Shown: positions 11,478-24,339, counted from the first letter of the stretch. The stretch: 64,000 nucleotides of DNA from Apostichopus japonicus (GCF_037975245.1 NC_092575.1:13619001-13683000); one strand, 5' to 3'. The notes: generated by a model from the letters alone, not told the origin. Program-made: numbers and translations.

Positions 11478-12660
11478 CCACCTTTTAGGGATGTTCACTC
11501 ACCAAGTTTTCGGTTAGTTAGGACCCTCAGCTGTCACAATCTACTTTTTTGCCATTATATTAGTGGTGGGTGTGGCCACCAGGGCTGTTGCCAGCACTAT
11601 CAAAATTGGGGAAAAATCATATCTTTGGGAGTATACAACATAAAAACACAATAGTTACATCAATCATGGTGGCTGGTTGATTACAATCAAGCTATGAGTC
11701 ATTTAAGGTTTTTATTATGCCCAATCAGGATCGTTGCAATGACAACTCTTCAAAACTTTCTTGGGGGGGGGGGTGGGAATTTAAGATAATTCATTAAATT
11801 GTAACTAAAAAACATGGAAACTTAATCAATGTGTCTTTGGCATATAACTGTCAGACTGTCTGGTTGATAGCGTTCAAGACCAGGCCCATTTAAGGTTACT
11901 ATCGAGCTCAATTAAGACTGTAGCCATGGCAACACTAGGCTGACTGAATTTAAGTTTGAAATGGACTTTGACAACAAAATGTCATATTTATGTCACTAAA
12001 CAACATAGAAAGTTACACAAGCTAAGTGTCAATGTATATATGTATTGATTTAGGGCTGGCCTGGTAGATTACATCAAGATCATTGCAGATCAAGCTCATT
12101 CCCAACACAATGTTGCAAGAGTTATAATTCGATTTTGAGAAGTAAATGTCATGTCTTTGCTCAAATATACAGTTAGCCATTAGCAACTTTACATTTTGTT
12201 CTATAATTTGAATTTTTCATCATGGTGTGACCTTAAATGATCCAGATCTTGACTGCAATCAACCGGGCAGCGTCAGATCAATGTAGAAAAAATATAATGT
12301 GTATATGTATATATAGTATATATATATGTATATTATGTGATATTTTTCTCAAAGTCCAAATTTCATCATGGCTATTGCCATGGCAACAGCCCTAATTAGG
12401 GATGACTTTGACTTTCCTGGTTGTGATTGGTTTCACCAAGACAGCTTCAAATATATATACTGAGACACTAACGTTGTGCTTTTAGGTTATTTAATTACAA
12501 AGATATGACATATTCTTAAATTCCAAGTTTTAATGAATGTGTTGGTGATCCCACCAACCATTAATTAAATGGCAAACAAGCAGATTGTGATAGCTGAGGG
12601 TCCTAACTAACAGAAAAACATGGCGGGGTGACAATCCCTAAAAAAAAACATGGTGGGGCG
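11478..12660. mobile_element. About 1.2-kb element with imperfect terminal inverted repeats
   Basis: The left end (11484-11540: TTTTAGGGATG ... GTTAGTTAGGACCCTCAGCT ... CACAATC) is the reverse complement of 12583-12643 (GATAGCTGAGGGTCCTAACT ... GACAATCCCTAAAA), with mismatches. A second inverted pair lies further in: GGGCTGTTGCCA near 11582 and TGGCAACAGCCC near 12383. Poly-C and poly-G tracts lie just outside. The interior is non-coding. Superfamily not determined; no clear target duplication found. Confidence 0.6.
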
Positions 12661-12794
12661 AAAAATCTCTAAGGGTTTCGCTTCTTTTCCCCCCTTTTTT
12701 TTTGGGGGGGGGGGGGGGTCTTTCGCTGCGTTGTCTTGTACGTGCTCCTGCTTCAGTCCTCGCTTTGCTACCTACTCTCTTGTTCTCACGTTAC

Positions 12795-13004
12795 TTTCTT
12801 GATGACAAGATATATTTGCGTCGAACTGTATGAAGTGAGCGTGACGCATTTGCGAGTTACCCAATAGTAATACCAGTTCCTAATACAGGACGATACCATG
12901 GTTACATACGGTTACCCGATTTACCTAGCTACGATTATACCTGTCATGCTTAAACCTGATTTTTGTCATGTCACGCCTAATAAAATGACACAACAACTTG
13001 TACC
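12795..13004 (+). repeat. About 205-bp direct repeat, copy 1
   Basis: Begins TTGATGACAAGATATATTTG and ends near ATGACACAACAACTT. It matches 13826-14033 along its whole length with scattered substitutions. See the second copy. Confidence 0.75.
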
Positions 13005-13825
13005 CCCCCTCATTATGGGTTCTATACTTATGGCATATATCTTACACTTACATGGTTTAATTTAGCTGTGTCAACTGATAGGCTACTGATTTGCTACATT
13101 CCACTTCAAGAGAATGTACAAAACACGAATAAATGGAAACAAACATAAAAGAAAGAAATTTTAAATCAATGGTAAATAACATGAAAACAAATTAACTTGA
13201 CTTTACAATATTTCCCATATAGCCACTCATCGATCCTGTTGACAGAATTATATCTTCTCACTCATACGCAAGCAGGGAGAATCCCCTGCTAGGGAGAATC
13301 CACTACTAGTGAGGAGGGAAACTATGCCTGACCTCTGCCACAATCGTAGTTCATGTGATTGAAAGATTGAAAACAGGTGTGCCACGATTGTATCATTCCC
13401 TTTTCTTCGATCTAATGTCTTCAGTTTTAAATCCATAGAAAGGATCAAGCAGCATATAGCTCTGTTATGATTGTATAAAGTGTATTTTTCAGAGGGATTT
13501 CTTATAAGAATGCTTTCCCTGTTAGCTTTTCTTCCATTTCATGGCGGTTTAGTTCTTGGGATCAACGTAATCTCTAAGCATCCATGACTTGGAAAGGAAT
13601 ACAAAGAATGTTTCTGTAGTTCACATGTTCTCATTGGTTCTTCCTTCCTTTTGACACTTACAACACCTACAATACTTTGTAACGTGATGTTCATTTTTCA
13701 AGATTAAATGTATTGCATGAATAAATTTAGGTCGAGTGAGGAAGTTAACGTTAGGGGGAGGGAGAAATGTCTCCGTTGGTCTATCGTCTTATTAAATATG
13801 ATGGTCCCACTCAATTTTGCATGTT

Positions 13826-14033
13826 CTTGATGATAAGATATATTTGCGTCAAATCGTATGAAGTGAGCGTGACACATTTGCGTGTTACCCAATGGCAATA
13901 TAAGATCCTAATACAAGACGATACCATGGTTACGTACATAAGTTACCCAATTTACCGAACTACGTTTATACCTTTCATGCTTGAACCTGATTTTTTTCAT
14001 GTCACGCCTATTTCAATGACACAATATCTTTTG
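13826..14033 (+). repeat. About 205-bp direct repeat, copy 2
   Basis: Begins TTGATGATAAGATATATTTG and shares GAAGTGAGCGTGACACATTT-type sequence, ACGATACCATGGTTAC, and TTTTTCATGTCACGCCTA with copy 1. The copies lie in the same orientation about 1.03 kb apart. Nothing between them looks like a retrotransposon interior. Confidence 0.75.
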
Positions 14034-14039
14034 CTAAAC

Positions 14040-15105
14040 AGAGTAAAACAGAGTTCTAGATGAAAGACAAATAATAAATTAAGGTGAGTTCTGGATGAAA
14101 GACAAAATCACTTATTTGTTCTATGTTCAATTTTTTTCAAACCCACACTCTATGAGAGGGGACGCAAACACCTCTTTTCAAATCAATATAGGAGGAGGAA
14201 ATTTAAGTTATATTCCGTTCGTTTATATCTTTGTTATAGAGATCTAATATACAACTTTCATGGTTCAGTAACGTATCGGCAAATGAAAAGAGAAGGAGGG
14301 GCGGCGGTGAAAGGAGAGTAGCTACGACCTTGAAAGGGACCAGCTATTGTCTCCTATAACTTATGCTTTATAGAGATTTTAGCTACTGATAGAGTCGACC
14401 ATATTCACGCAAATACCGCAGTTTCAGAGTATCAATAAACACAACAAGTAACTGCGGGCTAAACAAAGTCTTGTAGTTGACGAATTCCCGATCCCCGTGT
14501 TTCCCAAATCTACTTGCTAAACTCAAAACCCTATGAATTATGTTTCGAGTTTCGAATTACTGTGCTATTTCCAGCCATTCAGATTCCTAAATAAGAGTAG
14601 TCACATGTAGTTAACGTGTTTGACTTTATAAGTATTTTCCCTTCCTCATTCAAAAAGGTCTTGAAATGTGATTAGGTATTGTTTGTTGAAATGTTAGGCT
14701 TAATCCCAGTTCATAATCGTCTGCATAGAATAAAGTTGTAAAGGGAGACAACCTACAACAAGAACTCTCTTGCGAGCATAATCGTAGGCGACCTTTTGTG
14801 AATAAGAAGATTTCACGGAATCGGTTTTTCTTTTACTGCTTGCTTCGAATTCATCGATAGTATCGGGGAATAAGCCTATTGTACATTTACGTCTTGAAAG
14901 GAAACGACATTCTTACTGCTTGCTGCAATGTAAACAAAGACATTAAAGCGTGAGCTTCTTGTCAATACAGATATTCAGATCCGTTGTTCTAATGAGAGTG
15001 AAACAGGATGAATAGAGATTTCGTTGAAGGCAGTGTCATTCACTGTTACCAATAGATTGTATCCAACCAATAATACCTATTTAAGCTCGAGAAATGTCAA
15101 CTTGT
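14040..15105. other. Intergenic, nothing recognised
   Basis: No conserved exon, repeat unit or RNA gene was seen on either strand. Confidence 0.4.
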
Positions 15106-15109
15106 CAAA

Positions 15110-15172
15110 TGGCTCAGATGGTAGAGCAGTGGACTGGTAATCCGATGAAACTGAGTTCGACTCCATCAATGG
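15110..15172 (+). repeat. tRNA-like sequence, probable SINE head
   Basis: An A box (TGGCTCAGATGG) and B box (AGTTCGACTCC) have tRNA spacing, and the loop between them is CTGGTAA. The acceptor arms do not pair, so this is more likely a tRNA-derived SINE head or a dead tRNA copy than a working gene. Confidence 0.45.
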
Positions 15173-15261
15173 TTGGTTATACACGATATAAATTTCTTTT
15201 TCTCTTTCAGTAGTCGACGCTAAAGTCTTGATATATTAATTCAACCACATAAATTACTAGC

Positions 15262-15600
15262 CGATGTGGTGGCCGATGCTGTTAAGCGGGTGACGAAAGA
15301 CTCATTCCTTGTCGGTCGTGTAAATCGTGGCTAGGGTTCAAGACAGGCCTCTGGCGATAATACCTTTGGCTGTAGGTATGGTACTTTTTGTGGCCTAGGA
15401 TCCCGTACCATGTCTCCCTTGTTGTCGCAAAAGAACCCGGGAGGATGCGCAGAAGGTCGGTCAAATCGACCAGAAGCGTACTAGGTGGCGTGCGTGAATC
15501 CTTGCCTTTGGCCAGAGGTGGTGACATCTCTGCGACCGGCATGCTTGCAGCCACCGTCCACTGAATACGTGGCCTGATGAGGCGCTATTCTCCTAAAAGT
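15262..15600 (+). repeat. Probable SINE with a tRNA-Ser-like head
   Basis: GGTGGCCGATGCTGTTAAGC resembles the D-arm/A box of tRNA-Ser, and GGGTTCAAGAC resembles a B box about 60 bp later. A GC-richer body of about 250 bp follows and ends at an AT-rich junction near 15600. The - strand open frame across it is a by-product. Confidence 0.45.
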
Positions 15601-16184
15601 GAATCTACGGATGCCTTTAAGAGCCATATAATTATTTTATATTAAAAAACACCCTGTTTCAAACTAGCGCCATCGAATTCCCTAAAAGCCTTTTTTCTTG
15701 TCACTCTGAAGGTGGAATGAATTTATTGTAATGGGTTATTTGTGGTAAGCCAAGCAATTAAACTCATTGTTGGGTATAAATGTGTTGGCAAAGATTTACC
15801 CAACCTACACCAAAACAAGCATCATATTCGTTGCAATGCCAGAGACATACAAGCCAGCAAGACCATGTGATAACATTTTAATATACATAGAATTCAATCT
15901 ATATCACTTTTGCAAGAAGACCAAAGTATACCAGTGTCAATATGGTCCCATTATAAGCAACAGTGTTGTAGCAATTCTCATACCAGATAGTAGGTAGTTT
16001 CGGAAACTGAGTGATTTTATGAACTTTGTTTGAGATTCACAAAAAAAAATATATACCCCTTATTGTGTTTTGATAACTTCAGGAACCAAAGTAACTTTGA
16101 TATGCCGTGGACCGTTAAAAACCACTGCTCTCGGTCTAGCTAGGGTTGTATAGCACATTTACTTATCTTTTGTTTGTTTTTTGG

Positions 16185-16490
16185 AATGACCCTTTAAACA
16201 GTTGAGGTTCACTAGTTCAAGTGACTTGACCTTTTAGCCCATCAGACCTCAGTTTCAATACAAAACTCAAAGGGAGAAATTAAGATGATATGTTCTCAAA
16301 TGACATGTTTATAATTTATTACCAATTTGTTAAGGACAAATGGTGTTGAATGTCATCCAAGGGTGCTCTGTTGCGTATATGAAGTTTAACGAACATATTC
16401 TGGTTGACCTTAAGAAACAACGGATTAACATTAACTATAAGAACTGCAATGAGGAGCCGACGTCACCATCAAGTTAGCCTAGTAAACGAA
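16185..16490 (+). repeat. Dispersed repeat, copy 1 (pair with 19193-19510)
   Basis: Shares with 19193-19510, in order: a (G)CAGTTGA(G/C)GTTCA start, AAGTGACT(T/G)GAC, CATCAGA, ACTC(C)A(T/A)(A/G)GG, GACAT...TGTC/AATGACATCCAA and GCAATGAGGA(G/A)...GACGTCA(C/T)CATCAA. Strongly diverged, same orientation. Function unknown. Confidence 0.5.
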
Positions 16491-16499
16491 TATTCCAGA

Positions 16500-19190
16500 A
16501 ATTAAGTATATTTAACGATACATATCTTGAAAAATACTGGAAAAGCTACAGAAACAGTTTTGGACTCAAAGTTTTTTGTTTTCTTTCTATTATGATATTA
16601 AGACTAAAATTCTGCTTTGTACATTATTTAATTACTTAAGTGAGTAATCAAGTTACAGCAAAATCTATCTGTCGATCATTCTCCCATGATTGAATACCGG
16701 GGATACTTTTTTTTTTAAAGAAAACTCACCCAGGAAAGAACCTGGGCACGAAAACCAAACTACCGAACATCTGATCCGCTCTCAACTATATAGTCCCCTT
16801 GCATCGAGACTGTGACTGTGTGACCATCGTGAGGTGTGTATGACCATTCCCCTCTAAAGGGAACAGATACTACACTTGATCTTCGGGGATGTCTTCAGCT
16901 CTTCGGTCTATCTGTTCGTTGTACACGTCTCAAGATAAAACTAGTTTGATCTCGGATGAATGTTATCCGATTCCTTGTTCTTTGTTCTTTTTGTTTTACA
17001 AGTCAATTGACTACATTCTGATGAACAATGAAGAAATGAAGAAAACCGCCATTACTGGAATACCAAGTAGTCCCGTTATGTCCAACACGTAACACACTAA
17101 TGGACTTTATCGATACTCATTGACGAACCACATCTTCATTATTTGAAACAATAGAGATAGATTAATGCCATTCAAGTGGTGCATTTGCTTTCATATTACT
17201 GAAACCTAAACGACAAGATGTTTACGCTATGTGAGCAGTTCAGAATTCACAGTGAACGTTTTGCGTTTTAACCGGCCTCCGGTAACACGTATCAAGCATT
17301 AAATTTATGACTATACAACGACGAAAGACATTAAGCACATGGAAATTGATACTCTCTTACTTGAGGTACGTATGTGAATTTGTTTGAATCCATTATTATC
17401 ATTTGCTGTAAAATCAACTTTGCTAGCATTTTTTCGCAATCTGGTAAATCTGGTAAAGGAAACTTAAGGTCCCTGAAAAAAACACAGTGTAATGGTATTC
17501 CCTCGGTAGGACCAGGGACGATTATATAAGAAAACCCCTTTAATGGAAAAGAGAAATATAAAATACTATAAATTAAATACGTTAACAATTCTTTACTTGT
17601 TAGTGGATAGATCCACTTATGTTTTTGTATTACGTTTGTTTGGTAAAAGCAACGCAAACCCGGTCACGATGTGGTTCCAATTAAGCGGTACCATTATCTG
17701 GCAACAGCACTAAACGCCAATGGCTTGCGCAAGGAGGGAGGGCGGGAATGCCCCCTCCTTCACAAGCTCCTTCCTTCGCATCTGGCTGTTTCCATCAAAT
17801 TTCAGCCTCCTATATCTAATTCGCCGCTGCTACAGGCATCTGTTAATGCTTGTATACAATTTAATTCTCTAATAATATCTTTACTTACGCGTCTTAGAAG
17901 AGTCTTAGTTAAGGTATCAGAAGCACACCCAACCATCACCAGGTGTCTATGTGATAGAGATGAACGACATACCCCCCCCCCCCCACCAAGGAAAGGTAAG
18001 AACATGTGTATCCCACCCTGCAGGGAAATAGCAACTTAAAAGTTCTTTGACAGACAAAGGTGATAGCTTGAACAAATCAAAATATTACAGACCGATTCTC
18101 AATTGCATTGATTATTATAGACTTATTATTTATAGCAGTACCTATTTTCCGTTATAAAGTTGAGCTTCCCAAAATAATGGTGGATCGAACATGTTGAATT
18201 TCTGAGCATGTACCTTATAAGTAAAATCAGCTTAAAAATGGAAAAAAGAATGAAAAATGCAAAGAACAAAAGAAGAAGAAGAATAGCTAAAGGAATAGCC
18301 ATGTTTGCACCTCCTGGCAACACTTTGTCTTCATGACCTGACAAAATGACACACTCATGACACAAATTTCAATCCTGATATCTCCCAAATATTTCGATTT
18401 ATTCCTTGAAATGTTAACGTTTTAAAAGTTCAACAGACTATTTAAATCTCAAAATAGCAAATTTTCCTGAAACCTTGGGATAGTGATATCATTAGGTGGT
18501 ACTCAATAAAGTAGGAGGGTGTATGGGGGCTACAACGAAAGGTCCAAATAAATTGTTGAAAGATTTCGGTGTTTTCCTCAAACTTTCGACCATTTATAGA
18601 AAGTTTTAAGGCAAGAGCCAACATTTTCACGGACTTTGGCAGGCCTACGAAAAAAACACAAAATGAAAATTTGACAGTTAGCTAGCTGTCAATTTCCTCG
18701 TAGAAATGAAACCGGGCATTGTTTTTACGTCGGTATACCAATGTGTTATGCACTCATACTTGTTATGTTGACTCGAATTTACAATGATTACAGCAGCCTG
18801 GATAATTATGATACATGTTAAGACATGGCAAAACAAAAAGTGACGGATAAATCCACACCTAAGCTCCACCTTCTCCGTCGGTCCCGTAGAAGGTGAATTA
18901 CCGGCACGTGATTATAGTGAGCTATATATAGAATTGGTCAAACTCTTGCAGAAAAGTGTGCTGCAAAGTCATTCCTATAAAACGGAAATGCTTCGAACGC
19001 TTGAGCTTTTGTGATGAATGTTGTGTTTTTATATAACGTTGAACCTTCGTGGTTCACGATCCACACGCTAATGGTTGTCTGAATAATTCATGCGTCACAC
19101 TTTGGTTCATTCTCCTCCTTGTTATTAGACCATCTTCCTTATCGAATTCAATATTTGTTTCCTTTTCTATTTCTTCTTTTCAACTTCAAC
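16500..19190. other. Intergenic, no gene seen
   Basis: Open frames here, including 122 codons at 17671-18039, show no domain, and part of that frame is poly-C. A GGAGGGAGGGCGGGAATGCC block near 17735 resembles the C/G-rich ends of the hAT-like elements, but I found no paired TIR. Confidence 0.35.
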
Positions 19191-19192
19191 TC

Positions 19193-19510
19193 TTAAGCAG
19201 TTGACGTTCATCAGTTAAAGTGACTGGACTTTGTAGTATAACCCACCGACTACAAGATCAATTCCATCAGATGTAACACTAAACTCCATGGGAAAAATAG
19301 GACATTTTATGACCCATGACATATTAACGATGCATATACAAATGTGCCAAGCACTGATGGTGCTCAATGACATCCAACTCTCTGTTCTTTATATATTATT
19401 AATAAGAACATGATGTTTTGGCTGAATGATTAAAATTGATAAGTTGATTAACCTCAACCTTTAGATATGCAATGAGGAAGTGACGTCATCATCAATTTTA
19501 GCCTTCAATT
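19193..19510 (+). repeat. Dispersed repeat, copy 2 (pair with 16185-16490)
   Basis: Ends in GCAATGAGGAAGTGACGTCA, a perfect CRE-like palindrome (TGACGTCA) that is changed to CGACGTCA in copy 1. Confidence 0.5.
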
Positions 19511-19916
19511 AACTATCCAGAGATTTAGCATAAAAGACGATCCTTTTATATCATCTTACAGTATCCCGAATCTTCACAACTGACAATCCGTCAGGGAATG
19601 CCGTCAGTGAACAGAATTGTCCGTTGCTTAAGATATCGACCCGGTTAAAATTGTCCGTAGTTAAAGCAGCCCATTGAGTTAATAGTGATAGTTGTTGCCC
19701 ATATTGCTTACCCCTTGTATCCACAAACCAACGCCCCTGCCCCACTCACTCCATCCCAGCCACCTAAAAAAATAACTTTTGCTTTGAGACTGCATGCTCA
19801 TAGCGATTGCAAATATAGGAGTAAAATTGATGGTTGATGAATATTGCATCAACCTCCCAACACCCATATGTAAGATTCGGCCCCTTTGTGTAACCCATTC
19901 TGAACTTGACTCCGCA

Positions 19917-20870
19917 GTTTAGTTTAGTTTAGTTTAATAGAAAAATGGATCAGTAGAGACACTTAAGTCCCCATCAAGGACCCTATAGAGAGAGGGAAAA
20001 AAACTGAAGACACAAACACTCAGACCGATTACAATGCTTAAAGTGCTTGTCCAAAGCATTCTTAAACCCATTGACACTACTTGCAAGTACAACTTTCTCA
20101 GGCAAACCATTCCACTCATTTACAACCCTATTAGAAAAAAGGTTATGCCGAATATTAATCCTACTATGCGACTTTTGGAGTTTAAGACAATGACCTCTGG
20201 TACAACTACTGTTTGCAAACATGAAAAAGTCTGTAAAGGATAAATTGTCGAAACCATACACAATGTTGAAAACCTGGATAAAGTCCCCACGTAACCTCCT
20301 AAGCTCCAGTGTGGTGAGATTCAACAGTTGTAACCGCCTATAATAAGGAACCCTCTTTAAGGAACTAATCATCCTAGTAGCCCTCCTCTGGACCTTTTCA
20401 AGTACTTCCTTATCCTTAGCAAAATAAGGGTTCCAAGCCTGCACAGCATACTCCAGATGTGGCCTAACCAACTGCTTATAAAGCCTAACTACGATGTCCT
20501 CTTTCAGAAAACTGAAGTTCCTCTTGATTATACCTAAAACCCTATTACCTCTTTTAGCAGCTTCAAGACAATGTTTAGAAGGTTGCAGAGATGAGTCAAT
20601 GTAGATACCTAGGTCTCTTTCAACAGAGACCTCCTGTAACTCCACACCATTAAGATTGTATGTAAACTTTTGGTTACTACTACCAATGTGCATTACCTTG
20701 CATTTATCAAAATTAAAAAGCATTTGCCACCCCTGAGACCAGGAAAAAATCTTATCCAAATCCGCTTGAAAATTCTCAGAATCACTTTTGGAAGAGACCT
20801 CAGAATACAATTTGGTGTCATCAGCAAACTTCTTAGCTGTACACAAAATATCTCCGTCCATGTCATCCAT
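19917..20870 (-). mobile_element. 5'-truncated LINE reverse transcriptase (CR1/L2-like)
   Basis: The - strand frame 20870-19983 is open for 295 residues. Near its start is the RT catalytic box as FADDTKLYSEV (usual form Y/FADD). It continues through CKVMHIG, LNGVELQEV, ERDLGIYIDSSL, VRLYKQLVRPHLEYAVQAWNP, EKVQRRATRMI and FSNRVVNEWNGLPEKVV, all typical of the RT palm/thumb and C-terminal region of CR1/L2-type LINEs. The endonuclease and N-terminal RT are missing. The 3' end is a short tail of (TAAAC)-type repeats (19917-19935), and the insertion sits beside a TA microsatellite at 20923-20947. The long uninterrupted frame suggests a fairly recent insertion. Confidence 0.85.
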
Positions 20871-20999
20871 AGTATATTACTATCGTATGGCAATATGATG
20901 CGCGGGAGTTATCTACTATATATAAAATATATATATATATATATATAATACCAAACACCAACACCATTTACGTTTACTGCCTACGCTTTCGTCAGCTGT

Positions 21000-22010
21000 G
21001 TATTAACACGAGGTTCTGATACGTCAACATATTTACATAATGCGTAGGGACTAAATATATCAGCTGCTGATATACCATTTGCTGTATTTTATCAACTCAG
21101 CGAAAGTATTGGAATCATGGCCAGTTCCCTAGGGTGGATAAGTACCGTACGTGACATGTATCCATGTCTGATTTCGGAAACGAGCAATTTTTCTGAGCAG
21201 AAGAAGGGGCCAGAATGATACAAGCTGTCATTATATCTGAGAGAAAACAACCAAGCTATCACAACCATATTTCCGTTAGTTCACATTTAAGACGTACTTT
21301 TTGCTTACTGACACGAATAGTTGTACAGAGAGAGGAGACGAGGAGGGAGATGAGTGTGTATGATGGAGGGAGGGGGGGGGGTGTTAGAGATGCTTTTTAG
21401 CAAATATCTTGAAGATGGCTAGACCTCCTTTATAGATGATATATTTATAACCGCTTAGAAAAGTACAGCCTGGTTAGTTAAGTAACAAAATTATGTCAAT
21501 TATAAATCAAGTTGTGAAAACTGACTTTCTAAACATTAAAGTTTGTTTATTTACAAGTATATCGGTTTTGACAGAAAGTTAAATAATCTGGTAAAACTTA
21601 TATCAGATTGTTCGATCACACGGGGTAATGTGAAAACTGCATATTTTTGCGTTGAGTTCTAAACATCCTATCAGAAACACATTGATAGGTTACCGAAAAA
21701 TAGGGTCTGATAACAATTGAATGAGTGACTTCACTCAGTGAAACGTCGGGCAGATTGAAACGAGACGGTAGGTATTAACAAAGCTGTACCCATTCAAACA
21801 GTAAAAAAAAACCATTACATTCGTTATACACAAATAATGTGCGTGTGTGCGTGTGTGTGTGTGTGACGCCTGGCTTGTAAACACGGTATCTCAAGAAGGG
21901 AAGCTTGGACCAATCTAATATTTGGTGCATATGAGTACCACATTGAGTAGATGTGCCCTATTTTTTGGTGCCTGTGAAGGTCACCAAAGGTCAGTTAGAG
22001 GCCAAAAACC
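21000..22010. other. Intergenic, nothing recognised
   Basis: Contains a purine tract at 21335-21382 and a GTGTGCGT microsatellite at 21838-21865. No exon seen. Confidence 0.4.
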
Positions 22011-22014
22011 AAAA

Positions 22015-23700
22015 TATTCAAACAAGCAATAACTCCCATTGACAGGATCCGACATAGTTGATATTTTCGGACCAGTTGTGAATGGGGTAAGGGATCATTT
22101 CAAAACATAACGGTCATGTGATCCAAGGTCAACAAAGGTCAATCAGGGGTCAAAAACTAGTATTTTGCAATAACTTGAGAACCAAATGTCCGTCTAGGTT
22201 GGGAGTTACGCTATTGTAATCAGTGAGTCGACCCGTACTAGGTGACCTTTGACCTCAGGTTGACCTCCGGTTGCCTTTATCAGTTTCTTGGGTTATTTGA
22301 ATTTTCGTGGCCATAATCGGATCTCAAAGGTACCTTCCGATCAAAATGGTCCATAGTTGACCCCTGTGCGACCTTCGTGTGCGAAGTTATCAGAGGTCAA
22401 TGTTTTTGTTTTTTAATAAGTATAGTTACGATGGTCGCACAGACTTGTCATGTTGCTTTTTGAAATCAGCGTGTGAAACCACATCTGACCGCAAGGTCAA
22501 AAGGTCAAAGGTCAAATCTTGAAAATATTCTCATTTTAGGAGATACGGGCAAAACAAAACAAAACAAAGAAAAGTTTGTTAATATGTTAATATGTGATAG
22601 AGCTCTTTGTGCTATATATAGGAAACCAACCCCCGCTTCAATCGGACACCCAGTTCTCAAGTTATGAGGGGCCAAAAGTTGGTTTTGATACATTTCTAGC
22701 AATAACATTTTAGTGTGTACAATGTAGGCCAAACAAATTTTAGGAAAAAATGCACCTTATCAAGAGGAACATTTTTGATAAAAACTATCAGGTCATCCAA
22801 GGTCATTCAAGGTTGATTATGTACAAAAAAATGCCAGCTTATGCTAATTTCTAGTCACGATGTCTGACATGGCTGGTATATTAGGACAAGTTGTGAATGA
22901 AGTAGGGGCACATTTTCCAAAATAACCGTGATGTGATCCAAGGTCACCAAAGGTAATTGATGGGTCAAAATGTGTTTTTTTCTTCTCAATAACATGTGAA
23001 ACTACCACTGACAGGGTCCGACTAGGTTGATATTATTGGGACTAGTTGTGAATGGGATAAGGGATCGTTTTCCAAACATAATGGTTATATGATCCAAGGG
23101 CAACAAAGGTCAATTAGGGGTCAAAAACTAGTATTTTTGCAATGACTTGAGAACCAAATGTCCATCAAGGTTGGGATTTTAGGACAAAGTGCACATCATC
23201 AAGGGGAACAGTTTTGATAAAAACTATCAGGTCATCCAAGGTCATTCAAGGTTGATTATGTGCACAAAAATGCCAACTTATGCTAATTTTTGCAACAACT
23301 TCTAGTCACGGTGTCTGACATGGCTGGTATATTAGGACAAGTTGTAAATGAAGTAGTGGCACATTTTCCAAAATAACCGTGATGTGATCCAAGGTCACCA
23401 AAGGTCATTTATAGGTCAAAATGTGTTTTTTGGCAATAACTTGTGAAACTACCATTGACAGGATCCGACATCGTTGATATTTGTGGACTAGTTGTGAATG
23501 GGGTAAGGGATCGTTTCAAAACATAACAGTCATGTGATCCGAAGTCAACAAAGGTCAATTAAGGGTCAAAAACTAGTATTTTGCAATAACTCTAGAACCA
23601 AATGTCCGTCAAGGTTGGGAGTTACGCTATTGTAATACATTAGTCGAACTGCATTTGGGTGACCTCTGACCTCAGGTTGACCTCCAGTGACCTGTATTAG
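22015..23700 (+). repeat. About 437-bp repeat, two and a half copies, rich in AGGTCA
   Basis: GATAAAAACTATCAGGTCAT occurs at 22778 and 23215, giving a period of about 437 bp. A further partial copy covers 22025-22260 (TTGACAGGATCCGACAT ... GTTGTGAATGGGGTAAGGG ... AACTAGTATTTTGCAATAAC). Each unit has pairs such as AAGGTCACCAAAGGTCA, two AGGTCA half-sites 4 bp apart. AGGTCAAAAGGTCAAAGGTC near 22496 has three copies with 2- and 1-bp gaps. Non-coding. Confidence 0.75.
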
Positions 23701-24002
23701 CTTCTTTCAAGTTGATTCTTTGAAGTTTCGTGGGTATATTCCAATCTGACTTGTCCATAAGTGGACTCGTCTGCGAAGTGATTAGAGATTTGGTTTGGTT
23801 TTGTAATACTTGGTGTGTGGATTCATAACATTGAGTACAAGAACCTATTGTTTTTGATGGAGGTGTGTATAACCACGTACAGTAGACTGACCTGTGTTAG
23901 CATGCCATAGTGTCATTGTAACAGCTAGTTCTGGTTATACTAACAAGCAGAAGTCTAGTGCATTGACTCAGTCATCGAAACCTCAATGCATTTTGCATTC
24001 TG

Positions 24003-24100
24003 GTTTGTAACCCATTTGCAGGCCTCCGGGCAAGGGACTCTTATACAGTATACAGTAATGTTTTAGCCTTAAAAGTGAACTAGTTTTGTGTGTAGGAATT
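24003..24100 (+). repeat. Dispersed repeat (copy of 3180-3260)
   Basis: GCAGGCCTCCGGGCAAGGGA followed by CTCTTATACAGTATACAG and TTTTAGCCTTAAAAGTGAAC, nearly identical to 3199-3260. Confidence 0.6.
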
Positions 24101-24339
24101 GGTGTATAGATATATTCCTCTTGGGGCTTATGTCGAGGGTATAGCTGGAGTATAGTGCTAAAGGCGTGTACTGGGGACTGGCAGGTGGGGTCGTAGTGGT
24201 CAAGTGAGATGAGGGTTTCGTCCCGCTATGGGTTAGACTAGAGGTTGGAATGTTAATGAGCTCTTTTTGGGAAGTAAGTACTGTACATTAGAAGAAGGCA
24301 ATCTTTTATAATTTTGATTTTTTTTTTTGAATGTGACTA

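Noticed and set aside
15110-15172. Functional tRNA gene
   Set aside because: A and B boxes are present, but the acceptor stem does not pair and the anticodon stem is poor; a SINE head is more likely.
17671-18039. 122-codon + strand frame
   Set aside because: Part of it is a poly-C tract (Pro run) and there is no domain or splice support.
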